Shown here piece after piece: positions 11,735 through 21,141 of a stretch of 64,000 nucleotides of DNA. The stretch is from the NCBI GenBank assembly GCA_963781265.1, contig CAWAFH010000015.1:1-64000 (forward strand), in the 5' to 3' direction. The position numbers and the translations under genes are program-made. The DNA comes from WHSW01 sp963781265 (GTDB lineage Bacteria; Actinomycetota; Thermoleophilia; Solirubrobacterales; 70-9). Positions within the stretch are counted from its first letter, which is position 1. Each line of letters begins with the position of its first letter. The notes below the pieces were generated by a model. It was not told where the DNA came from and ran no database searches. It worked only from the letters and a program-made list of their open reading frames with translations.

Positions 11735-13030
11735 ATGTCAAGGATCAGGCTGGTCCTGTTGCCCCTTGTGGTGGCTGGCTTGTCGTTCGGGATCGCCGCC
11801 TGCGGCGACGACGATTCGACGACCGACGACCGGTGGCACAGACGTTTCAGGTGCAAGCTTCGACCTCCAGGTCGGGGCCCTTGTTCCGCTGACGGGCGAT
11901 CTGAGCCGGACTTCGGCCCTCCAGGCCAGAAGGCCGCTGAGCTCGCGGTCGAGGAGGTCAGCAAGGCCCTCCGCCGACGGGATCACGATCGAGATCAAGT
12001 CGCAGGACACCCAGACCGAGCCGACGGCGGCTCAGTCGGCGGCCAAGCAACTGATCTCGGACGGGGCAACCTGCCTGCTCGGGCCGTGGGCTTCGTCGGA
12101 GACCGTCCCGGTCGGACGCTCCGTTGCCGCCCGCGACCAGATCCCGCTGATCTCGCCGTCATCAACCAGCCCCGAGATCACCGACCTTCCCGATGATGGC
12201 TATGTCTTCCGGACGGCTCCGCTCGGACGCGCTCCAGGGCCAGATGCTCGCGGACGCGATCGAGAAGGCGAACGGCGGCACCGAGGGCCTCGTCTCGATC
12301 GGTGGTCGCAACGATCCCTACGGTGAGGGCATCTGGTCGAGTTCCAGAAGGCCTGGGAGGCCAAGGGCGGCACCACGGCGACCCGGTCCTCTGGGATCCG
12401 GAGCTCTCGTCGTACAACTCGGAGGCCGATCAGATCGTGGCGGACTCGCCCGACACGTTCGTGCTGATCGACTTCGAGGAGCCCTGGAACCGCATCGGTC
12501 CGGCGCTGATGCGCACGGGCGATTTCGATGCGTCCAACCTCTGGACCACGGACGGTCTCGCGTTCGAGGATGGGATCCCGGATTCGATCCCGGTCGACAC
12601 GCTCGCCGGCGCCAGGGGCACCGCGACCGTCGACTCCGGCTGACTCGAGCGACCGCGAAGGCGTTCGACCAGCTGTACAAGTCGTCCGACGGTCCCGGCG
12701 CTCGGGGTACGTTCGACGCTCAGAACTTCGACGCGGCGACGCTCTGCGGCCTCGCGGCGGTGGCAGCGGGTTCGAGCGATGGCCCGGCGATGGCAAGGAT
12801 CAGGTCCAGGCAGTGGCAAGCCCACCGGGTGATCAGTACGACTTCACCCAGATGTCCGATGCGATCACGGCTCTGCAGGCCGGCGATGACATCGACTTCC
12901 AGGGCGTGTCCGGTTCGCTCGACATCGACGAGAACGGGGACCCGACGGTGGGTTCTACGAGACGTACGAGTACGACGACCAGGGCAAGTTCAAGGTCATT
13001 GGCACGGTCGAGCAGGAGTCGGGTCAGTAG
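11735..13030 (+). pseudogene. Branched-chain amino-acid ABC transporter binding protein, many frameshifts
   Basis: This would be a periplasmic-binding-type lipoprotein (LivJ-like). The ATG at 11735 follows a good ribosome site (GAGAGGAGAG). The signal ends in a lipobox near FGIAAC. The family blocks DLQVGALVPLTGDLS, GITIEIKSQDTQTEP, LLGPWASSETVPV, VSIGGRNDPYGEG, FDAQNFDAATLCGLAAV and FYETYEYDDQGKF all occur in order but in different frames. Frame changes fall near 11828, 11907, 11970, 12222, 12332, 12382, 12635, 12790 and 12953, mostly equivalent to loss of one base. There are no nonsense substitutions apart from those caused by the shifts. The true stop is TAG 13028-13030. See the finding on this locus for why a sequence-quality cause is favoured. 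Confidence 0.75.
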
Positions 13031-13060
13031 CTCGCTGAGCTGCTGGCGACGGCCAGCCAA

Positions 13061-13100
13061 AGAGTGGACGGGCCCCGGCCGCAAGGCCCGGGCCCTCTTC
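13061..13100. terminator. Probable bidirectional terminator between the binding-protein gene and livF
   Basis: GC-rich arms GGGCCCCGG (13070-13078) and CCCGGGCCC (13087-13095) with a one-base bulge enclose CCGCAAGG. AAAGAG lies before and CTCTTCGCTTT after, so either transcript would end in a weak U-rich stretch. It lies between convergent genes. Confidence 0.5.
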
Positions 13101-13104
13101 GCTT

Positions 13105-13859
13105 TCAGACCGTGACGTCGGGTCCGGTCGTCCCGCGCGGCGCCGCCGAGATAGAGCTCGGCCACCTTCGGGTCGGCGAGCAACTCCGGGCCCGGGCCGT
13201 CGAAGCTTGTTCTGGCCCAGGTCGAGCACGTAGCCGCGGTGCGAACATCGCGAGCGCCCGGCGGGCGTTCTGCTCGACCATCACGATCGTCACGCCGGCC
13301 CGGTTGACCTCCTCGCATCTTCTCGAAGATCGCGTCGACGAACGCCGGCGCGAGGCCGGCCGAGGGCTCGTCGAGCAGCAGCACCTGGGGATCGGGCATC
13401 AGCGCCCGTCGCCATCGCCACCATCTGGCGCTCGCCGCCGGACATCGTCCCGGCCGCCTGGCTGCGGCGCTCGCCGAGCCGCGGGAAGAGCCGAACATGC
13501 GCTCCATCGCATCGTCGACCGGCACATCGCACCGGCGAGCGGCGCCATCTCGAGGTTCTCTCGCACGGTGAGGCTCGGAAACACGTTGTCGAGCTGGGGC
13601 ACGTAGCTGAGCCCGCGCCGGGTGATGACATGCGGCGCCAGGCCGACGATCTCGTCGCCGCGCAAGGGCGATCGGCCCGGTCCGCGGTGCGGACGAGCCC
13701 GAAGATCGTCTTCATCAAGGTCGACTTGCCGGCCCCGTTGGGCCCGACGATGGTCACGATCTCGCCCTCGTTGACGTCGATCGCGACGTCGGTGAGGATG
13801 TCGACCTCGGGCACGTAGCCGGCGACCAGGCCGGTGACCTCGAGCACCGGCTCAGCCAT
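13105..13859 (-). pseudogene. livF: Branched-chain amino-acid ABC ATPase LivF, frameshifted
   Basis: ATG 13859 starts MAEPVLEVTGLVAGYVPEVD. Walker A (GPNGAGKSTLMKTIFGL), the Q-loop region (LSYVPQLDNVFPSLTVREN), the signature (MSGGERQMVA), Walker B (LLLDEPSAGLAP) and the H-loop region (VEQNARRAL) are all recognisable but distributed over three frames, with about eight shifts in 750 bp. Such an ATPase would power leucine/isoleucine/valine uptake with LivG. The start overlaps the livG stop by 8 bp (ATGGCTGA). The end at 13105 is the most likely stop but depends on the last frameshift. Confidence 0.7.
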
Positions 13860-14742
13860 CGGCCGGCTCCGCTTCAGCCGGGTCGGGCAGTCGCGCGGCG
13901 GCCTCGGTCTCGGCCGCCGCCGGGCCGCCACCCAGGTAGGCGTCGATCACGCCCTGGTCGCGCGCACCTCGTGCGGCTTGCCCGTCGGCGATCACCGCGC
14001 CCTGCGGCCATCACGATCGACCTCGGTCGGAGTGGTTCATCACCACGTCCATGTCGTGCTCGATGAACAGGAAGGTGACGCCGTGCTCGGCGCGCAGCCG
14101 CTGCATGTGGTCGAGCAGGCGGCGTCCGAGGGTCGGGTTGATCCCGGCCATCGGCTCGTCAGAGCAGGACCATCGCGGCTCGGTCATCAGCGCCCGCGCG
14201 AGCTCGAGCAGCTTGCGCTGGCCGCCCGAGAGCGTGCCGGCGTAGTCGTCGGCGAGCTTGTCGTCAGGTTGAAGACCTCGAGCAGCTCCATCGCCTGCTC
14301 GTGCATCTCGCGCTCGCGGCTGCCGCGAGGCGGCCGGGCGGATGATGAGGTCGCGCAGCTGCTCGCCGGGCTGGTCGCGGCGCCGCCAGCAGTCATGTTG
14401 TCGATCACCGGCATCGCCGCCAGCGCCTTGGTGATCTGGAAGGTGCGGACCATCCCGAGGCGGGCGATCGCGTACGGCGCCTTGCCGGCGATCGAGCGGC
14501 CGCCGAACGTGATCCTGCCGGCGTCGGGGCGGTAGAAGCCGGTGATCGACGTTGAAGAAGCGTCGTCTTGCCGGCGCCGTTGGGGCCGATCAGGGCGGTG
14601 ATCGAGCCCTCGCCGACCTGCATCGTCGCCCCGTTGACGGCGCGGATGCCGCCGAAGCGCTTGACGACGCCCTCGGCCTCGAAGATCGGCTCGCGAGCGC
14701 GCGGACCGCCGCCGGTGCGGGCGGCTCGACCGCCTCAGTCAC
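13852..14742 (-). pseudogene. livG: Branched-chain amino-acid ABC ATPase LivG, frameshifted
   Basis: GTG 14742 overlaps the livM stop (GTGACTGA). Visible blocks are FGGIRAVNGATMQVGEGSI, Walker A GPNGAGKTTL, VRTFQITKALAAMPVIDNM and ELLEVFNL, then the signature and Walker B regions, spread over several frames. The predicted C-terminus reads ARLPDPAEAEPADG before TGA at 13854-13852. It pairs with LivF in the transporter. Confidence 0.65.
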
Positions 14743-15763
14743 CGAGGACCATCTCCTCCTTCTTGCCGAACATGCCCTGCGGGCGGAACGCCATCAGCAG
14801 GATCAGCGATCAGCCCGACGAGCACGAAGCGCAGGGCGGCCACCTTGTCGGCGTCATCAGCGGCAGGTCCAGGAACCGCATGCCCTCGAGCAGCGTCCAG
14901 AGAATCACCGAGCCGACCAGCGACGCCCCAGTAGCTCGCGAGCCCGCCGAGGATCAGGATCGCGTAGCCGAGGAAGGTGACGAGCGGCTCGAACGTCGTC
15001 CGGGCTCACGGACTCGCAGGTTGATCGCCAGGAACCAGCCGGCGATCGCGCCGAGCGCGGCCGCGATCGCCAGCGACTGGAGCTTGTAGGAGAACGCGTT
15101 CTTGCCCAGCGCCCGGGCGGCGTCCTCGTCCTCGCGGATCGCCCGCAGGACCCGGCCCCAGGGGGTGTTCTGGATCAGCCGCGAGCGCGGTGACGCGCAG
15201 AACCGCGCGGATCCAGACGACGAGGAGGAGGGGCAACAGGCCTCGGGAGTCGGAGCCAGCCGAGGCCGATCGAGTCGAGGAGTCGTGGATCGAGTCGGAG
15301 GCGTTGACCAGCTGTCGGTCGAAGCACCGGAGATGTCGAGCTCGATCGCAGAACGTGCCCTGGTTGCCGCCCGTCAGCTCGCGGGCGTTCTGGGCGACGA
15401 TCGCGGATGATCTCCGCGCAGGCGATCGTCGCGATCGCGAAGTAGTCGTCGCGCAGACGCAGCGACGGCAGGCCGACGAGCAGGCCGACGGCGATCGCGG
15501 CCAGCGATCGCGAGCGGCAGCGCGAGGCAGAACGAGCAGCCCGGTAGTCGACACGTCAGGATCGCCATCGACGTAGGCGCCGATCGCCATGAAGCCCGCC
15601 TGGCCGAAGTTGACGATCCCGGTGAAGCCGACGTTGAGCTGCAGGCCGAGCGCGAAGATGCGCGTAGATGCCGGCGAGGATCCCGACGTCGATCCAGAAG
15701 GCGAGTCGGTGAGCGAGTCGAAGGTGACCGCGAGCGGGAGCAGGGTCGGTCACCGGAGAGCAC
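14735..15763 (-). pseudogene. livM: Branched-chain amino-acid ABC permease LivM, frameshifted
   Basis: GTG 15763 shares a base with the livH stop (TAGTG). The permease hallmark ALGLQLNVGFTGIVNFGQAG near 15640 and the hydrophobic segments AIAVGLLVGLPSLRLRDDYF and LILLMAFRPQGMFGKKEEM are clear, but in different frames. LivM is a polytopic inner-membrane subunit. Confidence 0.65.
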
Positions 15764-16724
15764 TAGACCACCTTCGCCTTACCGAAGATGCCCTGCGGCC
15801 GGATGATCAGGACTACGATCAGGACGACGAAGCCGACCGCGAGCTTCCAGCGCGAGTCGATGAACAGCGTCGACCACTCGGTCGCGAGCCCGAGCACGAT
15901 GCCCGCCGACCAGCGCGCCGAACGCGTTGCCGATCCCGCCCAGCAGGACGGCCGCGAACATCGGCAGCAGCAGCGTGAACCCGAGCTCGGGCTGGAGCGG
16001 CAGGATCGTGCCGGCGAGGACGCCGGCGAGGCCCGCGAGGCCGCCGGCGAACAGCCCAGGTGTAGAGGATGACCCGCTCGGTGTCGATCCCGGTCGTCTC
16101 GGCGAGGTCGAGGTTGTCGACGAGCGCCCGCATCCGCTTGCCGAGCGGGTGAAGCGCAGCATCAGGCCGATCGCGCGATCACGACGATGCCGACGATGAT
16201 CGGACTCAGCTCGGTGCGCCCGATCGTCAGAGCCCGAGGAACTCGACGGTCGAGTCGGTGACGTTGACGTCGAGCGACCTCGGTGCGTGCCCACGACGAA
16301 CTGGATCAGCTAGCGGATCACGAACGCGAGCCCGATCGACATCAGCAGCAGCTGCAGCAGGCCGGCGCCTTGGCGCGCATCGGCGCCCACATCAGCCGCT
16401 CGAGGAAGACGCCGAGCGCCGCGGTACGGCGACCACGGCGAGCACCAGCGGCGGCGATCAGCGGGAGGCCCCAGGTGACGTTGACCAGGTAGGCGATGTA
16501 GGCGCCGAAGGTGAGGAAGTCGCCCGTGCGCGAAGTTGACCAGCTTGAGGATCCCGTAGACGAGCGTCAGGCCGACCGCGCCAAGCGCGATAGATCGAGC
16601 CGGTCGAGAGGCCCGTTGAGCCCGGTGCTCGGCGACCTCGGTGCAGGCCCTTGGCGGCGATCAGGTCGAGAGCGACCAGGAGCCCGAGGATGACGAGGGC
16701 GGTACGCGCCGGGTGGTCGCTCAT
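15763..16724 (-). pseudogene. livH: Branched-chain amino-acid ABC permease LivH, frameshifted
   Basis: ATG 16724 (MSDHPARTALVILGLL) follows CAAGGA at suitable distance. Permease blocks in scattered frames are GLSTGSIY, VYGILKLVNFAHGDFLTF, a long C-terminal membrane part, and the tail VVLIIRPQGIFGKAKVV before TAG 15765-15763. It is the first of the leftward livHMGF genes. Confidence 0.65.
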
Positions 16725-16801
16725 CGCGTCCTTGAGGCGTCCGGAGACCCGACGCGTTATCTCCGACTGCAAGCGTGCCGGCTTCCATACCCGCGCTGAT
16801 C

Positions 16802-17863
16802 CTATCCCGGCGAGCCGTCCCCCAAACGGGCAGCGCAACGCGAGATCACGGCGTCGGTGAACTCGGTGGTGCCGACGTGACCGCCGAGGTCGGAGGTCTT
16901 GACGCCCGCGGCGACCGTCTCCAGCACCGCGTCGTAGATCGCCTGCGAGCGCCCCTCCTCGCCGCCGTAGTGGAGCAGCGCGGCGCCCGCGAGGATCATC
17001 CCCATCGGGTTGGCGACGTCCTTGCCCTCGAGCGCCGGCGCTGTCCCGTGCGGCGCTTCGGCCATCGCGACCCGGGCGCGCAGCTCGTCGTCGAGGGCCA
17101 GCAGCACCGACTCGGCGCCGGCGATCGAGCCGAAGAGCGGCAGGACGAGGTCCGAGAGCAGGTCGCCGTCGCGGTTGAGGCAAGGGATCACGAGCGGCTC
17201 GGACGCGGCGCCGGAGACGAGCCCGGCCAGCGTCGCGTCGATCAGCACCGGCTGGTAGGCACAATCGGGGTGCCGGGCGGCGGCGGCATCCATCTCCTCC
17301 TTCAGCATGCCCTCGTAGACGGGGCTGACGGTCCACTTCGGCCCGCCGTAGACGCGGCCGCCGAGGCGCTCCGCCTCGCGGAACGCGTACTCGGCGACGG
17401 CGGCGCAGTCGGAGCGGCGGATCGTCTCGAGCCGGTGGGCGAGCTCGTCCTCACCGTCGGGCTCGCGCGACTCCTCCGCGCCGTAGGCGTCGCCGACCGC
17501 CATCCGGCAGATCGAGATCGGGTGGTGCACGCCGGCCACCGGGCTCACGCCCGGGATCCGGCGGCCCGTGCGGACGATCACCTTGCCGCCGATCGACTCG
17601 CGCAGGATCCGGTTCGGGCTGCCGACGTCGCCGGCGCCCTCCGGGGTGATCGTCGCCGCCTTGATCCCGAGCCCGGTCTCGCGCATCAGCGCGGCCGCCT
17701 CGGCGCAGACGGCGTTGTCGGTCGCGCGCCGGTTGGCGAGCGAGAGGTCGCAGCGGATGATCTCGAGCTCGATCCCGAGCACCTCCGGGTCGAGGACGCG
17801 CAGGGCCTGTTCGAGCAGCTCCTGGCCCGTCTGATCGCCCTCGAGCGCGACTATCCTCGGCAC
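16802..17863 (-). CDS. Isocitrate/isopropylmalate-type dehydrogenase
   Basis: A 353-residue beta-decarboxylating dehydrogenase. The N-terminus PRIVALEGDQTGQELLEQAL corresponds to the EGDGIGPE start of the family. GGPKWTVSPVYEGMLKEEM, CLNRDGDLLSDL (metal-binding Asp residues) and EAPHGTAPALEGKDVANP (nucleotide-binding HGTAP loop) follow in order. The family oxidises 2-hydroxy acids such as isocitrate or 3-isopropylmalate with NAD(P). The VRTGRRIPGV segment differs from standard LeuB and Icd, so I do not assign a substrate. The start is GTG 17863, whose bases abut the GTG of the divergent gene (CAC|GTG). A TAGCCT -10 lies 7 nt upstream. Confidence 0.8.
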   Translation of the reverse strand: MPRIVALEGDQTGQELLEQALRVLDPEVLGIELEIIRCDLSLANRRATDNAVCAEAAALMRETGLGIKAATITPEGAGDVGSPNRILRESIGGKVIVRTGRRIPGVSPVAGVHHPISICRMAVGDAYGAEESREPDGEDELAHRLETIRRSDCAAVAEYAFREAERLGGRVYGGPKWTVSPVYEGMLKEEMDAAAARHPDCAYQPVLIDATLAGLVSGAASEPLVIPCLNRDGDLLSDLVLPLFGSIAGAESVLLALDDELRARVAMAEAPHGTAPALEGKDVANPMGMILAGAALLHYGGEEGRSQAIYDAVLETVAAGVKTSDLGGHVGTTEFTDAVISRCAARLGDGSPG

Positions 17864-17876
17864 GTGGGCGAGGCTA
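17852..17876. promoter_or_regulatory. Face-to-face leaderless promoters sharing CACGTG
   Basis: Rightward: TATCCT at 17852-17857, 6 nt, GTG 17864. Leftward: TAGCCT at 17876-17871, 7 nt, GTG 17863. Each -10 lies inside the first codons of the opposite gene and the two start codons abut with no spacer. Confidence 0.65.
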
Positions 17877-18196
17877 GTTGTTCTTGGTGCGGGACGGGGA
17901 TCGAGGCCGACGACGGCTATCGCGCCTACGAGCCGGCGGGGGAGAGGGCGGCGGCGTTCTGCCGCCTCGAGCACGTGGTGCCCTGGGCGATCCAGGGCGC
18001 ACACTGGTCCGCGGGCACCGTCGCCGACGCCGCCGGGATCGAGCCCGAGGAGCGGCGCTGCTCGCACTGCGACGCCGAGCTCGGCGACGTGCGCGTGCTG
18101 TTCGTCCGCCACCGTGGCGAGCACCGGATCGCGGACGCCTTCTGCGGGGTCGAGCACCTGCGCTCCTGGGCCGCCGCCGGCGGCCGCTGGCGGTAG
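17864..18196 (+). CDS. Small protein with two zinc-knuckle repeats
   Basis: 110 residues containing two similar units: CSWCG at 6-10 followed by FCRLEH, and CSHCD followed by FCGVEH. Each unit ends in a hydrophobic WA stretch (VVPWAIQGAHW, LRSWAAAGGRW). Two CxxC plus C-x3-H sets suggest two structural zinc sites. I do not recognise a named family, and no enzymatic motif is seen. GTG 17864 must be used or nearly so, because the first CxxC is only five residues in. It overlaps nothing but shares its promoter region with the divergent dehydrogenase. Confidence 0.7.
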   Translation: MGEASCSWCGTGIEADDGYRAYEPAGERAAAFCRLEHVVPWAIQGAHWSAGTVADAAGIEPEERRCSHCDAELGDVRVLFVRHRGEHRIADAFCGVEHLRSWAAAGGRWR

Positions 18197-18278
18197 GGCT
18201 GCAACCCGGATAGATTCTGACCGCTGCGATCAGCGGGCCGATCGAGGATGGGAATGCCCCTTGGAGTCCGGTTCCACC

Positions 18279-19496
18279 ATGTCTGACGCCCCCGATCCCG
18301 GGAGACGGGTGCACGTTCTGGGCGCGGGACCGGTCGGTCTCATGCTGACCGCGTTGCTGCAGCCGATCGAGGGCTTCTCGGTCCGCCTCTATGAGAAGCG
18401 ACGCGAGTACACACGCAGCCGGATGGTCCAGCTCGCGCCGTATCTGGTCGCGGACTCGGTCGAGACCTACCGCACCGATTACATCGACGGGGATACGATC
18501 GCGGCCGTCTTCGAGCCGGCCGAGTTGGACGAGGGCCTCGCGTTTCGCCGGTCGATCCCGACGGACCTGATGGCGCTGCTGCGCGACTGGGCTCAGGGAC
18601 TCTGCCCGCTCAACTCGATTGAGCGATCGCTCAGCGACCTGATCGATGCGCGCGAGTCGAACTCGGTCCACCGCAGCTCGGGCGTGGTCACGACCGAGGA
18701 CGCGTTCGCGATGCTCGAGCCGGGAGACACGCTGATCGACTGCACCGGCAACAGGTCGGTGTTGCGAGACCACATGGTCCCCGGGTCAGATGACGCCGAA
18801 GGCGCGAACACGCTGAACATCAGGCTCGAGTACGCGCTCGTCATCACCTTCCTGTACGGGCAGAAGTACGACTGCAACGAGTACTGCAAGTACTACAAGA
18901 ACGCCGGGAACGTCCAGTACAAGTTCATTCCGGCGGTCCACCGCACCTTCTACGACGGCAGCATCAGCCACGTGACCGGGATCGTCACGATCACCGCTGA
19001 GGACTACGAGGCGATGCCCCCGCAGTTCGACGGCGATTGGCTTCGCGCCAACTTCCCGCGGGTGGCCGAGTCGATGGACCGGTTCATCGACAAGATCAAG
19101 GAGGAGACGAACGGCGAGATAGTGGGCGATCTCGACGTTGTCCGGATCCCGCTGAATCTGTACCGGGCCCGCAACGCGACCAACCGGCGGTGGAGCGCGC
19201 AGGCCAACGGCGACGACCCATTCGCCGGGTCACCGGCGTTCCTGGCGGGCGATTCGGCGATCGGCTCCCCGTACTTCCAGTCGATCTCGCTGGGCTTCGA
19301 GTGCGCGATGGTCCTCGCGGGACTGATCGCGCAGCGCGAGCTGCCCCAGCGCGAGGTGCTCGACCGCTACGAGCTCTACATGTACAAGCAATGGCTGCGC
19401 GTCTACATGCGCAGCAAGATGATCAAGCACAACAAGGATCTGCTCGAGCGCGTCGACGACAGATACGCGCTCCTCGAGCAGCTGCACGTCTACTAG
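18279..19496 (+). CDS. FAD-dependent oxidoreductase/monooxygenase-like protein
   Basis: 405 residues with an N-terminal dinucleotide-binding fold VHVLGAGPVGLML (GxGxxG) at about 11-23, then an acidic/basic strand end YEKR. FLAGDSAIGSPYFQSISLGFECAM near 320 resembles the FAD-pyrophosphate-binding GD motif and following helix of aromatic-ring hydroxylase flavoproteins. The middle part (YDCNEYCKYYKNAGNVQYKF) is unusually rich in Tyr, Lys and Asn for this genome, hinting at transfer. Substrate unknown. TAGATT at 18211-18216 may be its -10, giving a leader of about 55 nt. Confidence 0.65.
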   Translation: MSDAPDPGRRVHVLGAGPVGLMLTALLQPIEGFSVRLYEKRREYTRSRMVQLAPYLVADSVETYRTDYIDGDTIAAVFEPAELDEGLAFRRSIPTDLMALLRDWAQGLCPLNSIERSLSDLIDARESNSVHRSSGVVTTEDAFAMLEPGDTLIDCTGNRSVLRDHMVPGSDDAEGANTLNIRLEYALVITFLYGQKYDCNEYCKYYKNAGNVQYKFIPAVHRTFYDGSISHVTGIVTITAEDYEAMPPQFDGDWLRANFPRVAESMDRFIDKIKEETNGEIVGDLDVVRIPLNLYRARNATNRRWSAQANGDDPFAGSPAFLAGDSAIGSPYFQSISLGFECAMVLAGLIAQRELPQREVLDRYELYMYKQWLRVYMRSKMIKHNKDLLERVDDRYALLEQLHVY

Positions 19497-19527
19497 GTCG
19501 ACTAGCTCGCCGGGCCGGTGAGGGGCG

Positions 19528-20526
19528 CTAACCGCGCTTCTTCTGCCGCTTCTCGCCGGCGCCGTCCGGCTTCGGCGCGGCCGGCGCCGCGGGGGCGGCG
19601 AAGTTCTCGATCAGCGCCGCGGTCTCGTCGGGCTTCTCGACGTTGGGGGAGTGGCCGGCGCCCTTGACCGTCTCGACCTGCGCGCCGGGGACCGCCGCGT
19701 ACGCGTCCTGGGAGCCGGCCGGGTCGCAGATCTGGTCCTCGTCGCCGAAGATCGACAGCAGCGGCACCGGGATCTGGCGCAGGCGCTGGTCGAGCGGCGT
19801 CGCGTCGACGTAGTCCTCGTCCTCCTTCGCCGCCTGCTTGAACGACGTGTACGTCATGGCGTCGTAGTCGTTGAGGACCTGATCGGGGTTCGGGAAGCCG
19901 TCGGAGATCTCGTAACCCGGCGCGAACGCGTCGGCGTAGGCGTCCTTGACCGCGAAGTCCGGGGTCACGCGCCACAGGGCCTGGCCGAGCACGGGGGCGT
20001 AGGCGAGCTTCGCGAGGAACGGGACGGAGCAGTCATCCGTGCTCGGCCCCTCGTCGATGTTGACCAGCCGGTCGACCAGTTGGCTGGCGCGGTCGGCGAG
20101 CGCCACCGCGACCGCGAAGCCCATCGAGTGCCCGACCACCACCGCGCCCTGGACGCCGAGCTGGTCCAGCGCCCCCGCCACCAGCTCCGCCTGATCCTCG
20201 ATCGAGTAGCCGCTCGACGGCTTCTGCGAGCCGCCGTGGCCCAGCAGGTCGACCCTGATCACGCGGTGGTTCTCGGCGAGGATGGGGGCGAGGTGGTCCC
20301 ACCAGTGCAGCGAGCACGAGTAGCAGTGCAGGAGCACGATCGGCGCGCCGTCCCCCGAGCCCTCGTCGTAGACCTGGACGTCGCCGCCCGGGAGGCTGAC
20401 GATCTCGCCCCCGTCGATCGTCACGCCGGCGTCCTTGGTCTCCGCGTTGACGACGAGCGTGTTGACGATCAGCAGCGCGACCAGCCCGATCAGCAGCGCG
20501 ATCGCGATCTTCGAGCCGCTCTTCAA
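19528..20526 (-). CDS. Membrane-anchored alpha/beta hydrolase
   Basis: 332 residues. One N-terminal membrane helix (about 6-27) precedes an alpha/beta-hydrolase domain: oxyanion strand IVLLHCYS, nucleophile elbow VGHSMG with Ser 134, acid region FGDEDQICD and catalytic His in GAGHSPNVEKP. The C-terminal tail is Ala/Pro/Lys-rich. The family covers esterases, lipases and lactonases; the substrate cannot be told. The TTG start at 20526 overlaps the HD-gene stop as TTGA and has GGGAGG about 10 nt upstream, so the two genes are co-translated. Confidence 0.8.
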   Translation of the reverse strand: MKSGSKIAIALLIGLVALLIVNTLVVNAETKDAGVTIDGGEIVSLPGGDVQVYDEGSGDGAPIVLLHCYSCSLHWWDHLAPILAENHRVIRVDLLGHGGSQKPSSGYSIEDQAELVAGALDQLGVQGAVVVGHSMGFAVAVALADRASQLVDRLVNIDEGPSTDDCSVPFLAKLAYAPVLGQALWRVTPDFAVKDAYADAFAPGYEISDGFPNPDQVLNDYDAMTYTSFKQAAKEDEDYVDATPLDQRLRQIPVPLLSIFGDEDQICDPAGSQDAYAAVPGAQVETVKGAGHSPNVEKPDETAALIENFAAPAAPAAPKPDGAGEKRQKKRG

Positions 20527-21116
20527 CCCTGGCCGGCCTCCCGTGGCCCGAGCCCGAGCTCGTCGGCACGCTCGGCCATCGCCGCGATCACGAAGGCGAC
20601 GTGCTCGTCGAAGTCGACCCCCAGCTCGTCCGCTCCCTGCTGGACTTCCTCGCGGTTGACGCCGGCGGCGAACGACGGCTGCTTCAGCTTCTTCTTCACC
20701 GACTTCGGCTTCATCCCCTCGATCCCGGTTGGGCGCACGTAGGCGCACGCTGCGACGAACCCGCTGAGCTCGTCGACCGCGAACAGGGTCTTCGCCAGGT
20801 CGGTCTCGCGCGGCACCCCGAGAAACGTGGCGTGACCGGCGACCGCGTCGATCAGCTCGGGCGGCCAGTCCAGCTCGGCGAACAGCCGCAGCGCCGTGCG
20901 CGGGTGCCCGTTCTCGGCATCGTCGAGATCGGGGAAGCGCTCGTAGTCGAGGTCGTGGACGAGCCCGGTGACCGCCCACAGCTCCTCGTCACCGCCGCGC
21001 TCGCGGGCGTAGGCGACCATCGCCGCCTCGACCCCGAGCAGGTGCTTGCGCAGCGACTCGGACTGAACCCATTCGCAGACCAGATCCCAGGCCTCGTCTC
21101 GTGTCGGTTGTGGCAT
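20523..21116 (-). CDS. HD-domain protein (predicted phosphohydrolase)
   Basis: 197 residues with the HD metal-site pattern: His in LRKHLLGVEAAM, the HD doublet in VTGLVHDLDYERF and further Asp residues in DLDDAENGHPR. HD proteins use one or two metal ions to hydrolyse phosphate esters, often of nucleotides. The C-terminal part (MKPKSVKKKLKQPSFAAGV) is conserved-looking and ends in acidic helices. ATG 21116 is preceded by TAACAAT and a 6-nt gap, implying a leaderless message. It is coupled to the downstream alpha/beta hydrolase. Confidence 0.75.
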   Translation of the reverse strand: MPQPTRDEAWDLVCEWVQSESLRKHLLGVEAAMVAYARERGGDEELWAVTGLVHDLDYERFPDLDDAENGHPRTALRLFAELDWPPELIDAVAGHATFLGVPRETDLAKTLFAVDELSGFVAACAYVRPTGIEGMKPKSVKKKLKQPSFAAGVNREEVQQGADELGVDFDEHVAFVIAAMAERADELGLGPREAGQG

Positions 21117-21141
21117 CGGACCATTGTTACCCTCCGCGCCG
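21117..21141. promoter_or_regulatory. Overlapping divergent leaderless promoters (HD gene / murA)
   Basis: Leftward -10 AACAAT (21128-21123) is 6 nt from ATG 21116. Rightward -10 TACCCT (21128-21133) is 8 nt from ATG 21142. The two hexamers share base 21128, so both cannot be bound at once. Confidence 0.6.

Noticed and set aside
11828..12953. A fixed period in the frameshift positions (as from line-join errors in a file)
   Set aside because: Intervals of about 79, 63, 252, 110, 50, 253, 155 and 163 nt show no common period.
11735..16724. Genuine pseudogenisation of the liv transport locus
   Set aside because: All motifs and the overlapping start/stop junctions are preserved and damage is limited to tiny indels with sharp borders. 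Sequence quality is the simpler explanation, though not proven.
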